Below are positions 35,164 to 61,229 of a stretch of 64,000 bases of DNA, piece after piece. The notes below the pieces were generated by a model that did no database searches, was not told the origin of the DNA, and worked only from the letters and a program-made list of their open reading frames with translations. The DNA comes from Muraenolepis orangiensis (taxonomy: Eukaryota > Chordata > Actinopteri > Gadiformes > Muraenolepididae). The DNA is taken from contig CM051022.1 in the NCBI GenBank assembly GCA_027704905.1, positions 15,709,174-15,773,173 of the forward strand, given 5' to 3'. A program made the position numbers and the translations under genes. Within the stretch, counting starts at the first letter, position 1. Each line of letters starts with the position of its first letter.

Positions 35164-38100
35164 ATGGAGGGGGAGGAGGAGTCTGCCAGGGGGGAGGAGA
35201 GCGCGGCGTCCGACCTCAGAGGTGCCATCGAGAGGAAGAAAAGGGAAGCGAAAGGCAGCTGTCTGAGGATTGAGGGCCAGGAGGGTTATGTGTTCAAGTC
35301 TTACAGCATGAACCTCCATGAAGTTGGAGATACAAAGTCCACCGCTGGTCCCTCGGCGACACTGGAAAAACCTTTGACTTTTACTGAGGAGGAGGAGGAG
35401 GACGAAGAAGAAGAAGAAGAAGAAGAGGTGGCGGCGGCGGCGGCAGCGGAAGACGACTTATCTCCTCAGGTCGACAAGCCGTCTGATTCAGAAAAGACTA
35501 AAGAGTCTCTTCCGGCTTCTCCGACACATTCAGACAAAAGTCTAAACGCTGACCATGGAGAGCTGACCATGGAGATCGAGCCTGAGTCTGATAACTGCGA
35601 AAGATCAGCTAAACGTATCAAAATAGAGGATGAAGAAGTCAATGTAATGGAGGAGATGCAAGAAGATGACAGGTCATCACTGGATAACTCCATGGGTCCT
35701 TACCTCCCCCGCGACGACGATTACACAAGCTTGTTTGGCGGCTACACCAGCACACTGTACGACGTTGCTATGGACGCCGTCACACAGAGCCTCCTGTCGT
35801 CCATCCGAAGCAATGCTAACCCGCGCAAAAAGTCTCCTGCCTGGAACCACTTCTGCATCTCCCCGCGCGACAGCACCAAAGCCATCTGTTTGTACTGCAT
35901 GAAGGAGTTCAGCCGTGGGAAAAACGAAAAGGACCTCAGCACCAGCTGTCTTATGAGGCACGTCCGCCGGGCCCACCCCACCGCGCTGTTACAAGAGGGG
36001 GCCGACATCCCCTCCAACCACACGTCTCTTGTCTCCCACGCCTCCTCTCTGATGCCACCCTCGCCCAACTCGCCAAAAAACGGAGACCTTTCAATGATCC
36101 CTCTCAGTCCCGCCTCAAACAAGACGTCGCCGTCCACCTCGTCTGCAGACAACCCAGATCCTTCGTCCAAAGAAGTGTTGCCCAAAGTTGAACGCATACC
36201 TGAGCCAGATGCTGACACAGCAGAGCTCTCACTTGCTATAGGCCCACCCCCATCTTCACATTCCACCGAAAGCGGCACTGAAGACTTGCTTGACGGCGGT
36301 CTGGACCGTTTTCCTGGAACACCAAAAAGCTCGAGTTCCCGTCGACGTTCTGCTGTGTGGAAACATTTTTACCTCTCTCCCGCCGACAGCTCCAAAGCCG
36401 TTTGCATCCACTGCATGAACGAGTTCAGCCGTGGGAAAAACGGGAAAGACCTGGGAACAAGTTGCCTCATCCGACATATGTGGAGGGCCCACAAGGAAGT
36501 GGTCATCGAAGAGAACGGGCAGGGTAACCACATCCCACCGCCCTACACCAACCCGCCCTCACTCTTGCCCCGTTCACAGCTACAGGATGCACTAGAAATC
36601 AAAAAGGAATTCCCAGTTCCCCTCTCCCCTCCGGAGGTTATGTCAGACGAAGCAGCCCTACACCCAGATGACCGCATGGAGGGGCTGGCCATGAACCTTT
36701 CGGGGCACGAGTCTTCCCTCAACCTCTCCATGGGGGTCCATGCGGACGAGGCCTCGGTCTTTGACTCCTCGTCCGGGGAACTGCCTGGATGCACCAGCCT
36801 CAGTCAAGATCACTCTGTGTTCCAGCAGAACAAGAAAATAATGAAACGGGTGAAGTCTGAGGTGTGGCACCATTTCATCGTGTCACCAGTGGATCAACTC
36901 AAGGCGCTGTGCCGCTACTGCCCCTGCGTCATCAGTCGGGGCAAGCGGGGTGACTTTGGCACCAGCTGTCTGATGAGGCATCTTATGCGCCGCCACCCAG
37001 ACTTCCTAAAAAACCAAAAAGGCCTAGACGACAACCCTAACCTCTCGCCCCAGCAATACATGCCCCTTGTGGAACCTGAACCGGACTCAACCAAAGCACC
37101 CAACGACCAAGTCACTGAGAAGAAGCCCCATACCCTGCCCGGTTTCAGCAAGAAGACTTCAAAACTGTGGAACCATTTCTCCATTTCCCCCACCGACCCC
37201 ACCAAAGTGGTCTGTTTGCACTGTAACCGCACTATAAGTCGAGGCAAAAAGACCACAAACCTCGGCACGAGTTGCCTCTTCAGGCACATGCAGCGGTTTC
37301 ATGGACATGTTCTTGAAAGTAACAGTAACTCAGGTAATATGCCGTCTGCTGAAATTCAAGTTAAACGGGAACTCGCAGAAACCTCATCATACGAGCAGAA
37401 TGGCGAGAAGTTTGACGAAAACCACTCGGTTGCCAAAAAAATCACCAAACTCATTGCAGAAATGCTAGCACTGGATCTGCAGCCATCATCGTTGGTGGAG
37501 AACTCTGGGCTCACCCGACTACTTGAGTACCTCCAGCCCCAGTACTCTCCACCGTCCTCCTCATATTTCAGCAGCACGGCCATCCCTGACATGTATGAGC
37601 GGGTGAAGGAGTCTGTCCTCTCACATCTCAAAGAGGCAGAGAGTGGCGTGGTCCACTTCACCACTAGTGTCTGGGTCAGCTCCCAGACCAGAGAGTACCT
37701 TACGCTTACCGCCCACTGGGCGTCATACGAGTCCAACCTCAGACCTCAGGGCCAGGACTTCCACTGCTCTGCTCTGCTCAGCGTCTCGCAGATAGACTGC
37801 GACCAAGACATGCTCACCATCCAGAAGCAGCTGGAGTACCTATGGGAGTCCTGGGTGACCGCCTCGGGTCTGAAGTTGGGCTTCACAGTCACAGACAGCA
37901 GCGCAGTGCGGAGCGCCCTGGAGGACAGCGACCGTGCCGCAGTGCTGTGTTTTGGACACATGATCGACCTCGTCGTCACCGAAGCCATAAAGAGCCAGAG
38001 AATGGTTCAGAACCTTCTGAGCATTGCACGCAAGATCTGTGAACGTGTGCAACGCTCGGCCAAGGCCAAGGAGAAGCTGGTCGAGCTCCAAAGGCTCCAC

Positions 38101-39006
38101 CAGCTGCCAGAGAACCAGCTGGTGCAGGATGTTCCATCCAAATGGCGGACCTCTTTCTCCATGCTGGAGCGCCTCGTGGAGCAGAAGAAAGCCATCGACG
38201 AGCTGTCCATCGAGTGCAATTTCAGGGAAATGATCAGCTGTGACCAGTGGGAGGTGATGTTGTCTGTCTGCAATGCACTGAAGCCCTTTGAGGTGGCTTG
38301 CCAGGAGATGAGCTCTCGCACCGCCACCCTGGGCCAGATTATACCACTCATCCACATCCTCAACCGGAAGGTTGACCTGCTGTTCGACGAGACCGTGGGC
38401 ATCGACAACATGCTCAAATCCCTGAAGGAGGCCATGGTGGGCCGGATGTCGGTCCCCCTTCACGACTCACGGTACACCTGGGCCACCATGCTGGACCCCA
38501 GATACAAGACCTCACTGTTCACAGAGGACGAGGCCGAGCAGTGCAAGCAAGACCTCGTCCACGAACTGAATCTGTCCTCTTCTACCTCAGCCCCCGACGA
38601 CACTCCTCTGCTGCCCAACGGCTGTGGAGGGGATCCCGCCGCTGCAGCCATCGGCTCCAGCAGAGACAACCTTTGGTCCCTCATGGACGACATCCGACAC
38701 AAGATCAAGCAAGAAGAGAAGCCCCGGTCCGCTGAGCTTGCCGTGCTGGAGTACCTGGAGGAAGACATACTTGATCAAAGCTGTGATCCCCTCGACTACT
38801 GGAACCTGAGAAAGTTCCAGTGGCCGGACCTTGCCAAAGTAGCCGCCCGATACTTGGGTTGTCCACCGAGCGTGGTGCCGGCTGAAAGCCTGTTCAGCAT
38901 GGCCAGCGCCAGCTCGGCCGTGAACCAGCCGCGACCTTCACTGGAGAACATCGAGGGTCTGCTGTTCCTCAAGGTCAACCTGCCACTGATCTACTTTCAG
39001 TACTGA
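35164..39006 (+). CDS. zbed4: ZBED4, domesticated hAT transposase with four BED zinc fingers
   Basis: A single uninterrupted coding exon of 1280 codons. The ATG at 35164 is in a strong Kozak context (gagATGG) and follows a 3' splice site at 34979-34980, so at least one 5' UTR exon lies upstream, as in mammalian ZBED4. After an acidic Glu tract come a conserved YTSLFGGYTSTLYDVAMDAV block and four BED fingers at about residues 219-272, 389-443, 559-612 and 662-714; each has the C-x2-C...H-x4-H pattern with WxHF before it and CLMRH or CLxRH at the histidines. The rest is a catalytically dead hAT transposase core, ending in a hATC dimerisation region (about 1186-1278: LEYLEEDILDQ, GCPPSVVPAESLF) and the conserved C-terminus LKVNLPLIYFQY. 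Probably a nuclear DNA-binding protein. Converges with alg12. Confidence 0.97.
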   Translation: MEGEEESARGEESAASDLRGAIERKKREAKGSCLRIEGQEGYVFKSYSMNLHEVGDTKSTAGPSATLEKPLTFTEEEEEDEEEEEEEEVAAAAAAEDDLSPQVDKPSDSEKTKESLPASPTHSDKSLNADHGELTMEIEPESDNCERSAKRIKIEDEEVNVMEEMQEDDRSSLDNSMGPYLPRDDDYTSLFGGYTSTLYDVAMDAVTQSLLSSIRSNANPRKKSPAWNHFCISPRDSTKAICLYCMKEFSRGKNEKDLSTSCLMRHVRRAHPTALLQEGADIPSNHTSLVSHASSLMPPSPNSPKNGDLSMIPLSPASNKTSPSTSSADNPDPSSKEVLPKVERIPEPDADTAELSLAIGPPPSSHSTESGTEDLLDGGLDRFPGTPKSSSSRRRSAVWKHFYLSPADSSKAVCIHCMNEFSRGKNGKDLGTSCLIRHMWRAHKEVVIEENGQGNHIPPPYTNPPSLLPRSQLQDALEIKKEFPVPLSPPEVMSDEAALHPDDRMEGLAMNLSGHESSLNLSMGVHADEASVFDSSSGELPGCTSLSQDHSVFQQNKKIMKRVKSEVWHHFIVSPVDQLKALCRYCPCVISRGKRGDFGTSCLMRHLMRRHPDFLKNQKGLDDNPNLSPQQYMPLVEPEPDSTKAPNDQVTEKKPHTLPGFSKKTSKLWNHFSISPTDPTKVVCLHCNRTISRGKKTTNLGTSCLFRHMQRFHGHVLESNSNSGNMPSAEIQVKRELAETSSYEQNGEKFDENHSVAKKITKLIAEMLALDLQPSSLVENSGLTRLLEYLQPQYSPPSSSYFSSTAIPDMYERVKESVLSHLKEAESGVVHFTTSVWVSSQTREYLTLTAHWASYESNLRPQGQDFHCSALLSVSQIDCDQDMLTIQKQLEYLWESWVTASGLKLGFTVTDSSAVRSALEDSDRAAVLCFGHMIDLVVTEAIKSQRMVQNLLSIARKICERVQRSAKAKEKLVELQRLHQLPENQLVQDVPSKWRTSFSMLERLVEQKKAIDELSIECNFREMISCDQWEVMLSVCNALKPFEVACQEMSSRTATLGQIIPLIHILNRKVDLLFDETVGIDNMLKSLKEAMVGRMSVPLHDSRYTWATMLDPRYKTSLFTEDEAEQCKQDLVHELNLSSSTSAPDDTPLLPNGCGGDPAAAAIGSSRDNLWSLMDDIRHKIKQEEKPRSAELAVLEYLEEDILDQSCDPLDYWNLRKFQWPDLAKVAARYLGCPPSVVPAESLFSMASASSAVNQPRPSLENIEGLLFLKVNLPLIYFQY

Positions 39007-39851
39007 TCTCGAGAGAGCATTCACTTGTTAAAATCGTTTTATCAAGGACCAAGATGCATAGCTGTGAAATGGGTCTTTTTTGGGGAGGTGGGGTGGGTTA
39101 TGAAAGAGTATATAAACTGAAACACTGATTTTTTTTTTTTTTTTGTTCCCAAATACAAAGCCTAGACTGTGGAGGTTGTGATGAGTTTGGTGTGTACTAC
39201 TGTTATGAACTAGCTAATGAGATGGAAAGCTCTTTGTCAGAATATCAGGGAGGGGTTTAGTGTAGATCTAGGGGTTACTTGTTTGCTGTAAATTGATGTG
39301 TTCAATTTCATTATTTTTATTTGTGTGTCTACTCTCTCCTTGTGCCTTATCCAAAACTACTTCAGGTCAAAATGCTGTACATACTTCGTAATTTCGCAGG
39401 ACTTTCGCAAGTCCTGAAGAAAATCAGGACTTTTTGATTATCATAGTTGAGTAAAGGTTGCTTTGTTTTCTATAAATGAAAACATTGACCCCAAAAAATA
39501 AATGCTGTGACTGAAAGATGTTTATTTTATTTAATTATTTTAATTGTGAATTTGTGGCTTATGGTACTGTCATTTAGAGATAGATATTTTTTACTTGCTC
39601 AAATGTTTTTAATATTCTCATGTAAAGTTGTTGCTGTATTTTCAGAATAATGATTTTGTTTGGATTATACAACTTGTCTCTAAGCACAATTTTTAAGTAT
39701 GTTTTTTTTTTCCAAGGGGTTAAATTATGGGTTTGTAATTTTTTTCTTAATGATTGAGTAATGTAATTTTTATAATTAATGCCTTTGAAGCTAATTTCTT
39801 AAACGTTTTAGCTTTGAAACTGGAGCCATGGTGATCTTGTGGTCGACTGTA

Positions 39852-39857
39852 AATAAA
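39852..39857 (+). terminator. zbed4: zbed4 polyadenylation signal
   Basis: AATAAA about 845 nt after the stop codon, followed by a T-rich stretch. An earlier AATAAA at 39497-39502 could give a shorter 3' UTR. Confidence 0.65.
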
Positions 39858-40006
39858 GGTTTTCCCTACATACATTGTTTTATTCCCCTTTTAGCGTCTT
39901 CTAGTATCTTGATTACCGCTTCTGAATATTTTCATTGTCAAAGCACAATTATAGCTAATTAAAACATGAGTCAGATATGCTCAAAAGCTATCAGATACCA
40001 GTTCCA

Positions 40007-40020
40007 TTTATTTATTTATT
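40007..40020 (-). terminator. alg12: Candidate alg12 polyadenylation signals
   Basis: Overlapping TTTATT on the plus strand gives three AATAAA in tandem on the minus strand, about 400 nt after the alg12 stop. The zbed4 and alg12 3' ends would then be about 130 bp apart. Confidence 0.5.
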
Positions 40021-40417
40021 CCACAAGAAGATCCGGAACATACCAATTGATCTAACCTCAGTGTAGACGTTCCTGGTTTTAAATTGGGATACGCAGGTAG
40101 TCTCCTTCTGCGCTCCGCATATTATTGGCATGCAAACAATGCGATCCTTATAACAACCGGGTTTGGAATCGAACCGGCAAAGCAAGTTGAACAGGACTAT
40201 GCACATCCTTGGCGGTCGTATTACCCTGTCCTGTGCACCTCCAGATACCTCCCACGGTGTAGTCTCAGGGTATCATCGCCGTCACCGGTGTTCATGACAA
40301 ATATTCCACCTTACATTACACATGGCAGGCCTTAAATCGACAGAACCACCGTAGTACACGGTATTCTCGTAAAGGTTGTAGTGCAAACTTTTGATACACA
40401 CTAAGTCCTCGCGGGGG

Positions 40418-48461
<8,044 letters not shown>

Positions 48462-48711
48462 GACAGTGGCGTCATAGAAAGAAAAAACAAACACTTCCGG
48501 TTAAAGCGGAAGTTCATATATGTGGAATATTTTTCAATTACTTACTTATGTAATTGTTATGTATTGTGTATTTTATGCATTTATTATATTTTAACACTTT
48601 ACATATTCACAATGTAATCAATGAAATAAAAGGTTAACACGTGTTTTATTTTAAACCATCCCCTACGGAGCTTCCACGTGTAGCGAGCGAGAGTACCTTT
48701 GTTGTCCCGCG

Positions 48712-48730
48712 CGTGGCGCCATGTGATTGG
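48712..48730 (-). promoter_or_regulatory. Perfect ERSE (CCAAT-N9-CCACG)
   Basis: The minus strand reads CCAATCACATGGCGCCACG, an exact match to the ER stress element bound by NF-Y plus ATF6/XBP1. It lies about 250 bp upstream of alg12 and 310 bp upstream of creld2. Confidence 0.9.
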
Positions 48731-48759
48731 TCAGCCGCGTGACTGACGCTTTGAAAGGA

Positions 48760-48778
48760 CCAATCGGCGAAGGCCACA
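48760..48778 (+). promoter_or_regulatory. Near-perfect ERSE (CCAAT-N9-CCACA)
   Basis: The plus strand reads CCAATCGGCGAAGGCCACA, one mismatch from the consensus and with the exact 9-bp spacing. Oriented toward creld2 and 29 bp from the first element. Confidence 0.75.
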
Positions 48779-49036
48779 CTCCTACTACAAGCGCGCCGAC
48801 GCGGAAATCAAACGGTGCCTGTGTTGGAGAGCCACTACCCGGCATGTCAATAACACTGGACGGTTCCCCTTTTAAATGTGCACACATACACCCCCCAAAA
48901 CACTTGAATGATTATAACAGCCCGTTTTAGAGAGCTGTCTGAGCCGTGCAAGGGTATGTGTCCATATTGTGTCCACATTGATTGAGTGAGGTGATACCTT
49001 GGAGACTGAGACATCTTCATCTCACAGCATCTGAAG

Positions 49037-54324
<5,288 letters not shown>

Positions 54325-54477
54325 CTTCATCTCACGGACCAATAGGAACCGGTCAGGAAGTGAAGTGAAGCGAAGTGAAGCGGAGCGGGGCCTCCGATTG
54401 GCTGAGAGGCTTGGGAGGAGGCGTTGTCTCTGGGAGAATTTTAGAAATACCTTTGACAATACAGCACTTATCACGTA

Positions 54478-54665
54478 CAGACAGACGTACGGACAGACGT
54501 ACGGACAGACGTACGGACAGACGTACGGACGGACGTACGTACGGACAGACGTACGGACAGACGTACGGACAGACGTGCGTACGGACAGACGTGCGTACGG
54601 ACAGACGTACGGACAGACAGACGGACAGACGTACGGACAGACGTACGGACAGACAGACGTACGGA
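54478..54665. repeat. creld2: (ACGGACAGACGT)n minisatellite in creld2 3' UTR
   Basis: 12-bp units with 4- and 8-bp variants between the stop codon and the poly(A) signal. It would be transcribed as part of the mature 3' UTR. Confidence 0.93.
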
Positions 54666-54809
54666 CCTAGCGCTGTCAGGACATTTTCTACCTGTGGAGA
54701 GAGAGAGAGAGAAGGTGGAGATCTTGTTTCATGTGCTCATTTCTGCCATCACCTCACCATGCAATGTATTACTAGGTATTTTAAACATTTAGCTTTTTGA
54801 CGCTGGTTA

Positions 54810-54815
54810 AATAAA
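54810..54815 (+). terminator. creld2: creld2 polyadenylation signal
   Basis: AATAAA followed by 'gatcttgtgttt', about 486 nt after the stop codon. Confidence 0.7.
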
Positions 54816-55236
54816 GATCTTGTGTTTAAATTAAAATGGCTATGAGGTGTTGATAAGATTAATACTAGAAAATGAACAACTATTTAGCTTCAATTGAATT
54901 TAAACAATAAACCCTGAATCAGAAGTTTTAAATTAATATATTTACTTAAGTAATAAGTAATATAGGTTATTATAGTCTTATTATATACTATATGACTATA
55001 TTATAGTCGGAGAGAATTGTCAATTTGTCTTCAGTTCACACAACTTAATTTATCATCTTAATTATATAACAAAGATGAGACTAACAAAAGACACTCGGAC
55101 AACATAAATGATATGCAGTAGGTCAAATGATAACCTTTGTCATAGTTGGGATGAATAAAATGAAGTGCAGTGGCAGGCAGTGGCCACTAGGTAGCAGTGT
55201 TCTCCTGTGGAATAACAACTGCAGAGCTCAACACAA

Positions 55237-55529
55237 GACTAGCGCAGTGGTCCTCAACCCCTGGGTTGTGGGACATTATAAAAAGGTTGCTCATATTGTA
55301 TATATTAATAAGCATTGGCTACTGTATGGCTCTACACATCCCAGTGTACACATGAAATATGTCTGCATATATCAGCAGGCACGTAGCCAGGTAGGTGGTT
55401 TTCCACTGTCTGAAACTACCAATATCAATACATCTGTGTGCATATAGCCACTGGGCTTATGTATGTAACATATACACTATAATCTATACTATAATCACCC
55501 CTGGAGAGTAAAGGACCACTGGACTAGCG
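55237..55529. mobile_element. Non-autonomous hAT element with 8-bp target site duplication
   Basis: The element at 55245-55521 (277 bp) starts CAGTGGTCCTCAACCCC and ends AAGGACCACTG, so the first 10 bases form a perfect terminal inverted repeat. Both sides carry the same 8-bp duplication GACTAGCG (55237-55244 and 55522-55529), the size expected of hAT transposition. No coding capacity. Confidence 0.9.
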
Positions 55530-55895
55530 GTATAAATCAGCTGTTTAGTGTGAAGTTTCTCCTATGTCGGCAGTAGACCTGTAGGCCTCCATGAGCAAGA
55601 CCTCTGACCCCTAAGCTAACCTTAATCGCATGTTTATGAATTCAATATAAGTGGATAAAATGTGTCTGCCTGAATAGAATAAATAGTAGCCTACAAGGTT
55701 TTTTCAACTTTTCACACTCTCTGCTGTTATGCTTTTAGTAATACCATGGTGCATTGTGGGAGACGATGTCCTGGTTTGGACATCGTCTCTCTCTCTCTAA
55801 GCTCTATAGTAAGAGTAATGAGCTTGTTGTGGAGTGATGTCACCGCTTTGGAGCAACACAGACAGGGCTCGTCACAACCTGCCTGCACCACTTAA

Positions 55896-55926
<31 letters not shown>

Positions 55927-56354
55927 CTCTGTAGAGGTGGGAGGGACACACATATACATAGACAAAAACACAGACACACACACCTACAAGCCACTCTGAT
56001 ACACACACGCCTGCATTGACGCATGCACACATATTGACACACACAGTAACACACACACACACCTGTAGATATGGACACACATATACGTAGACATTTACAC
56101 ATAGACACACTCACCTACAAACCACTCTGATACACACCCGCCTGCATTTGACGCATGCACGCATATTGATACACACAGTAACACACAAACACACACACAC
56201 ACACACACACAGTAACACACACACACACACACACACACACCTGTAGATATGGACACACATATACGTAGACATTTACACATAGACACACCCACCTACAAAC
56301 CACTCTGATATACCCCCGCCTGCATTTGACGCATGCACGTATATTGATACACAC

Positions 56355-56447
<93 letters not shown>

Positions 56448-56739
56448 CACACACACAGTAACACACACACACACACACACACATGCATATACACACATAA
56501 AACATAACACAGCGACACACACATATACACACCCACTCTTATGCCTGACTGTCAAATCACCCCTCCCTTATTTTGAGTGACAGGGAGTACAACCACAAAG
56601 ACACATCAATATTAATTGTATTTACTCAACCTCTATTTAACCAAGTCATTAGTATTAGTCATTAGTATAGTAGTAAGTATAATAGTGGCATAGATAATAA
56701 TCATATAGTATAAGTATTGTACATGGTGTATAGTACATA

Positions 56740-56825
56740 GTATATATATATAATTCATACTGTGGGAGGGAATGGGGGGGTAAGCATATTCCATTGTAGT
56801 CGTTACAAATACAAAACAAATGACA
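56740..56825 (+). mobile_element. LINE 3' tail, family A copy
   Basis: 'catactgtgggagggaatgg' then 'taagcatattccattgtagt', matching the other family A tails. Confidence 0.65.
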
Positions 56826-57212
56826 AAGAACAAATGATTATATCGTTATGTTTAACACACCTGCTGCTTACATTACAGCCACAGTACGTACGTGAGACGT
56901 GAAGGGCATGAATATGGCATGCAGTCAAAGCACACAAACACAAGCACAATGGCGAGAGTAGCACACACACGCAGTAAAGGTAAAGGTCAGCGACAGGCAG
57001 GAAAGGCCAAAGAGAGAAACGACAGCAGAAGAGATAGAAGAGAGACAGTGTATCGTAGATCACAACCCACTCTGGTTTACCTGCTCTCCAAACCCCCCCA
57101 GTCACCTCCCAGCCATGCGATGACGCAACCACACATTCTGAAAAGCCCGGGAGGCACGCAAACGCATGTTGTAGCAGGCGCTCGGTGATGCTCAGAACTC
57201 GCACGCACGCAC

Positions 57213-57278
<66 letters not shown>

Positions 57279-57469
57279 AACTCATGCACAACAAGGTCTG
57301 CAGTACTTTGTGAATTGCTTCACAAAGTACTGCTGGTCCAGCAGTTAACAATGTGGCATGATGTGTTCTCACCCGGGGGTTTATGTTCAAATCCCAGTTC
57401 AGGTCTCCTCTGTTTACTATATGGTTGCATGTGGGCACTAAGGCAGTCCAGACCTCAAAAGGTTGCACA

Positions 57470-58380
57470 GTAGGGTGAGACAGAGAGAGAGCGGTTAGAC
57501 AGAGGGAGAGAGGGGTGAGACGGAGGGAGAGGGGTGAGACAGAGGGAGAGAGATGGGAGAGAGGTGAGATGGAGAGAGAGGGGTGAGACGGAGGGAGATA
57601 GGTGAGATGGAGAGAGAGGGGTGAGACGGAGGGAGATAGGTGAGATGGAGAGAGAGGGGTGAGACAGAGGGAGAGAGGTGAGATGGAGGGAGAGAGGGGT
57701 GAGACGGAGAGAGAGGTGAGACAGAGGGAGAGAGGTGAGACAGAGGTGAGACAGAGGGAGAGAGGTGAGATGGAGAGAGAGGGGTGAGACGGAGGGAGAG
57801 AGGTGAGATGGAGAGAGAGGGGTGAGACGGAGGGAGATAGGTGAGATGGAGAGAGAGGGGTGAGACAGAGGGAGATAGGTGAGATGGAGATAGGTGAGAT
57901 GGAGAGAGAGGGGTGAGACAGAGGGAGAGAGGTGAGATGGAGGGAGAGAGGGGTGAGACGGAGAGAGAGAGGGGTGAGACGGAGAGAGAGGTGAGACAGA
58001 GGGAGAGAGGTGAGACAGAGGTGAGACAGAGGGAGAGAGGTGAGACGGAGGGAGAGAGGTGAGACGGTGGGTGAGGTGAGACGGAGGGAGAGAGGTGAGA
58101 TGGAGGGAGAGAGGTGAGACGGAGGGAGAGAGGTGAGACGGAGAGAGAGAGGTGAGACGGAGGGAGAGAGGTGAGACGGAGGGAGAGAGGTGAGACGGAG
58201 GGAGAGAGGTGAAACGGAGAGAGGGAGGTAAGACAGGAGAGAGAGAGAGAGGTGAGACGGAGGGAGAGAGGTGAGACGGAGGGAGAGAGGTGAGACGGAG
58301 AGAGGGAGGTAAGACAGGAGAGAGAGAGGGGTGAGACAGAGGGAGAGAGGGGTGAGACAGAGGGAGAGAGAGGTGAGCCC
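57470..58380. repeat. ~20-bp GAGA minisatellite, over 40 units
   Basis: Units of 'ggtgagacggagggagagag' with TGG/CGG/CAG variants, organised in longer repeated blocks of about 40-60 bp. Each unit contains GAG|GTGAGA, similar to a plus-strand 5' splice site. Confidence 0.95.
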
Positions 58381-58699
58381 AGCGTGCAGCCCGTCCTTAC
58401 CGTCCTTAGCCTAGTATCAAAACTTGTTTTGATGGAACATTGGGAAACACGTGGAAACTTTTTCCATAAGCAGTGGACAAACCTTCAGGAATGTCCCTGC
58501 GATGTACAGCCGTGTTCTGAAGATATTCTTTGTATATCTTTACAGCCCCTAACCCTAACCGCCAAGCAGCATACCATCAAATCTGGCCAGTTTCAGTAGT
58601 TAATAGCTTTTAGGTTGTGGTGGTGGTTGTTGTTGTTGTTGTTGTTGGTAACACGCATGTAGCGGAGATGACACAATGGAGAGGGCGGCGTGAGAGTAA

Positions 58700-58985
<286 letters not shown>

Positions 58986-59198
58986 TGGTGGGTGGGTGGG
59001 GGGGTGAGATGAAGGGAGAGCGACCGAGGGAGATCTAGAGGAGATCACTCTCCATTGTCAGAAGACATCAGTAACCAGACGGGACGTTACCTCACTCCTC
59101 TTTGATGTTTGAGCCACAGTGCCAGTCTGTGTGGAGCGCCCAGAGCATTCGCATGCACGCACATTCTTTCTCTATTGAGTCTTCTCTTCTGTGTGTGC

Positions 59199-59873
<675 letters not shown>

Positions 59874-59989
59874 CAGACAGGCCGCTTTGATCTTTTAAAG
59901 GAAGGAGCTGTTGTTCTAGTCTAGTTCTCATGGTCTGTATTTCATACTTTAATACTCGACTTGACACCAAGACCCCCCCCCCCTCCCAG

Positions 59990-60042
<53 letters not shown>

Positions 60043-60179
60043 CTACAGCCCCTGGTTCACTCCGTCGGAAACCCCCAAACAACAAAGTCTTCTCAGCATA
60101 TCACAGAGAGAGAGTTTCCACGCCACTAACACAGTGTCAGCAAGTTTATACATTTATACAGTTTATACATTCATATTTA

Positions 60180-60415
60180 TCCTATATACCCCTGATCACT
60201 ACCTGTTAAATACTTACTTACCTGTGTATATATATAAATATATATATATATAGTATTAGGCTCATATCCCACACATATAAGTAACCTTATAATATAGGTT
60301 TTTATACCTCTTTTAGCAACTGTTACATTTGCACTCTGGTTGGATGCCAAATAATTTTCGCTGTACTGTACTTGTGCTGCAATGACAATACATTAGAATG
60401 TAATCTAATCAAACA
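60180..60415. repeat. Interspersed repeat family B, copy 3 (reverse orientation)
   Basis: The reverse complement of the 5553-5860 copy: 'cctgttaaatacttacttac', 'aattttcgctgtactgtact', ending 'aatgtaatctaatc'. Confidence 0.65.
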
Positions 60416-60639
60416 AGCGCCATCATTGCTTTTCTTGTTCCAATAACTTGGTGGATGTTTATGGTCAACGTTTGTTCAAATCCTGTAGGTTTTCGGGAAG
60501 AGACGACGGTTCTTTTTTTGGAGCCGGTTAGTCAAACGATGACGACTGAATGAATGCCTTTTACATCATGGCGTCGAGTCCTGATACAATCAGAGACCAA
60601 AAGGACTTATTTTTGCTTTGGGTTGAGAAACGTGTCGAG

Positions 60640-61190
60640 ACACACACACTCACTCTCAGACAGACACACACACACACTCACTCTCAGACAGACACACACA
60701 CTCACTCTCAGACAGACACACACACACACTCACTCTCAGACAGACACACACTCACTCTCAGACAGACACACACACACTCACTCTCAGACAGACACACACA
60801 CTCACTCTCAGACAGACACACACACACACTCTCAGACAGACACACACACACACTCTCAGACAGACACACACACTCACTCACTCTCAGACAGACACACACA
60901 CTCACTCTCAGACAGACACACACACTCACTCTCAGACAGACACACACACTCACTCTCAGACAGACACACACACTCACTCTCAGACAGACACACACACTCA
61001 CTCTCAGACACACACACACACTCACTCTCAGACAGACACACACACTCACTCTCAGACAGACACACACACTCACTCTCAGACAGACACACACACTCACTCT
61101 CAGACAGACAGACAGACAGACAGACAGACACACTCACTCTCAGACAGACAGACAGACAGACAGACAGACTCACTCACACTCTCACTCACT
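60640..61190. repeat. ~26-bp CACA-CTCTCAGACAGA minisatellite
   Basis: About 20 units of 'acacacacactcactctcag' plus 'acagac', with length variation in the CA part, passing into pure (CAGA)n and then (CA)n. Confidence 0.96.
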
Positions 61191-61191
61191 C

Positions 61192-61229
<38 letters not shown>

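Larger units (their letters stand above)
48462..49036. promoter_or_regulatory. Bidirectional alg12/creld2 promoter
   Basis: 575 bp separate the two start codons, which point away from each other. CpG-rich from about 48660 to 48800. Contains two ER stress elements and CCAAT boxes in both orientations. The alg12-creld2 head-to-head pair is conserved in mammals and is known there to respond to ER stress. Confidence 0.8.

Noticed and set aside
58384..58599. 71-residue frame after the GAGA minisatellite
   Set aside because: Contains no family motif, and no flanking splice signals or conserved context were found.
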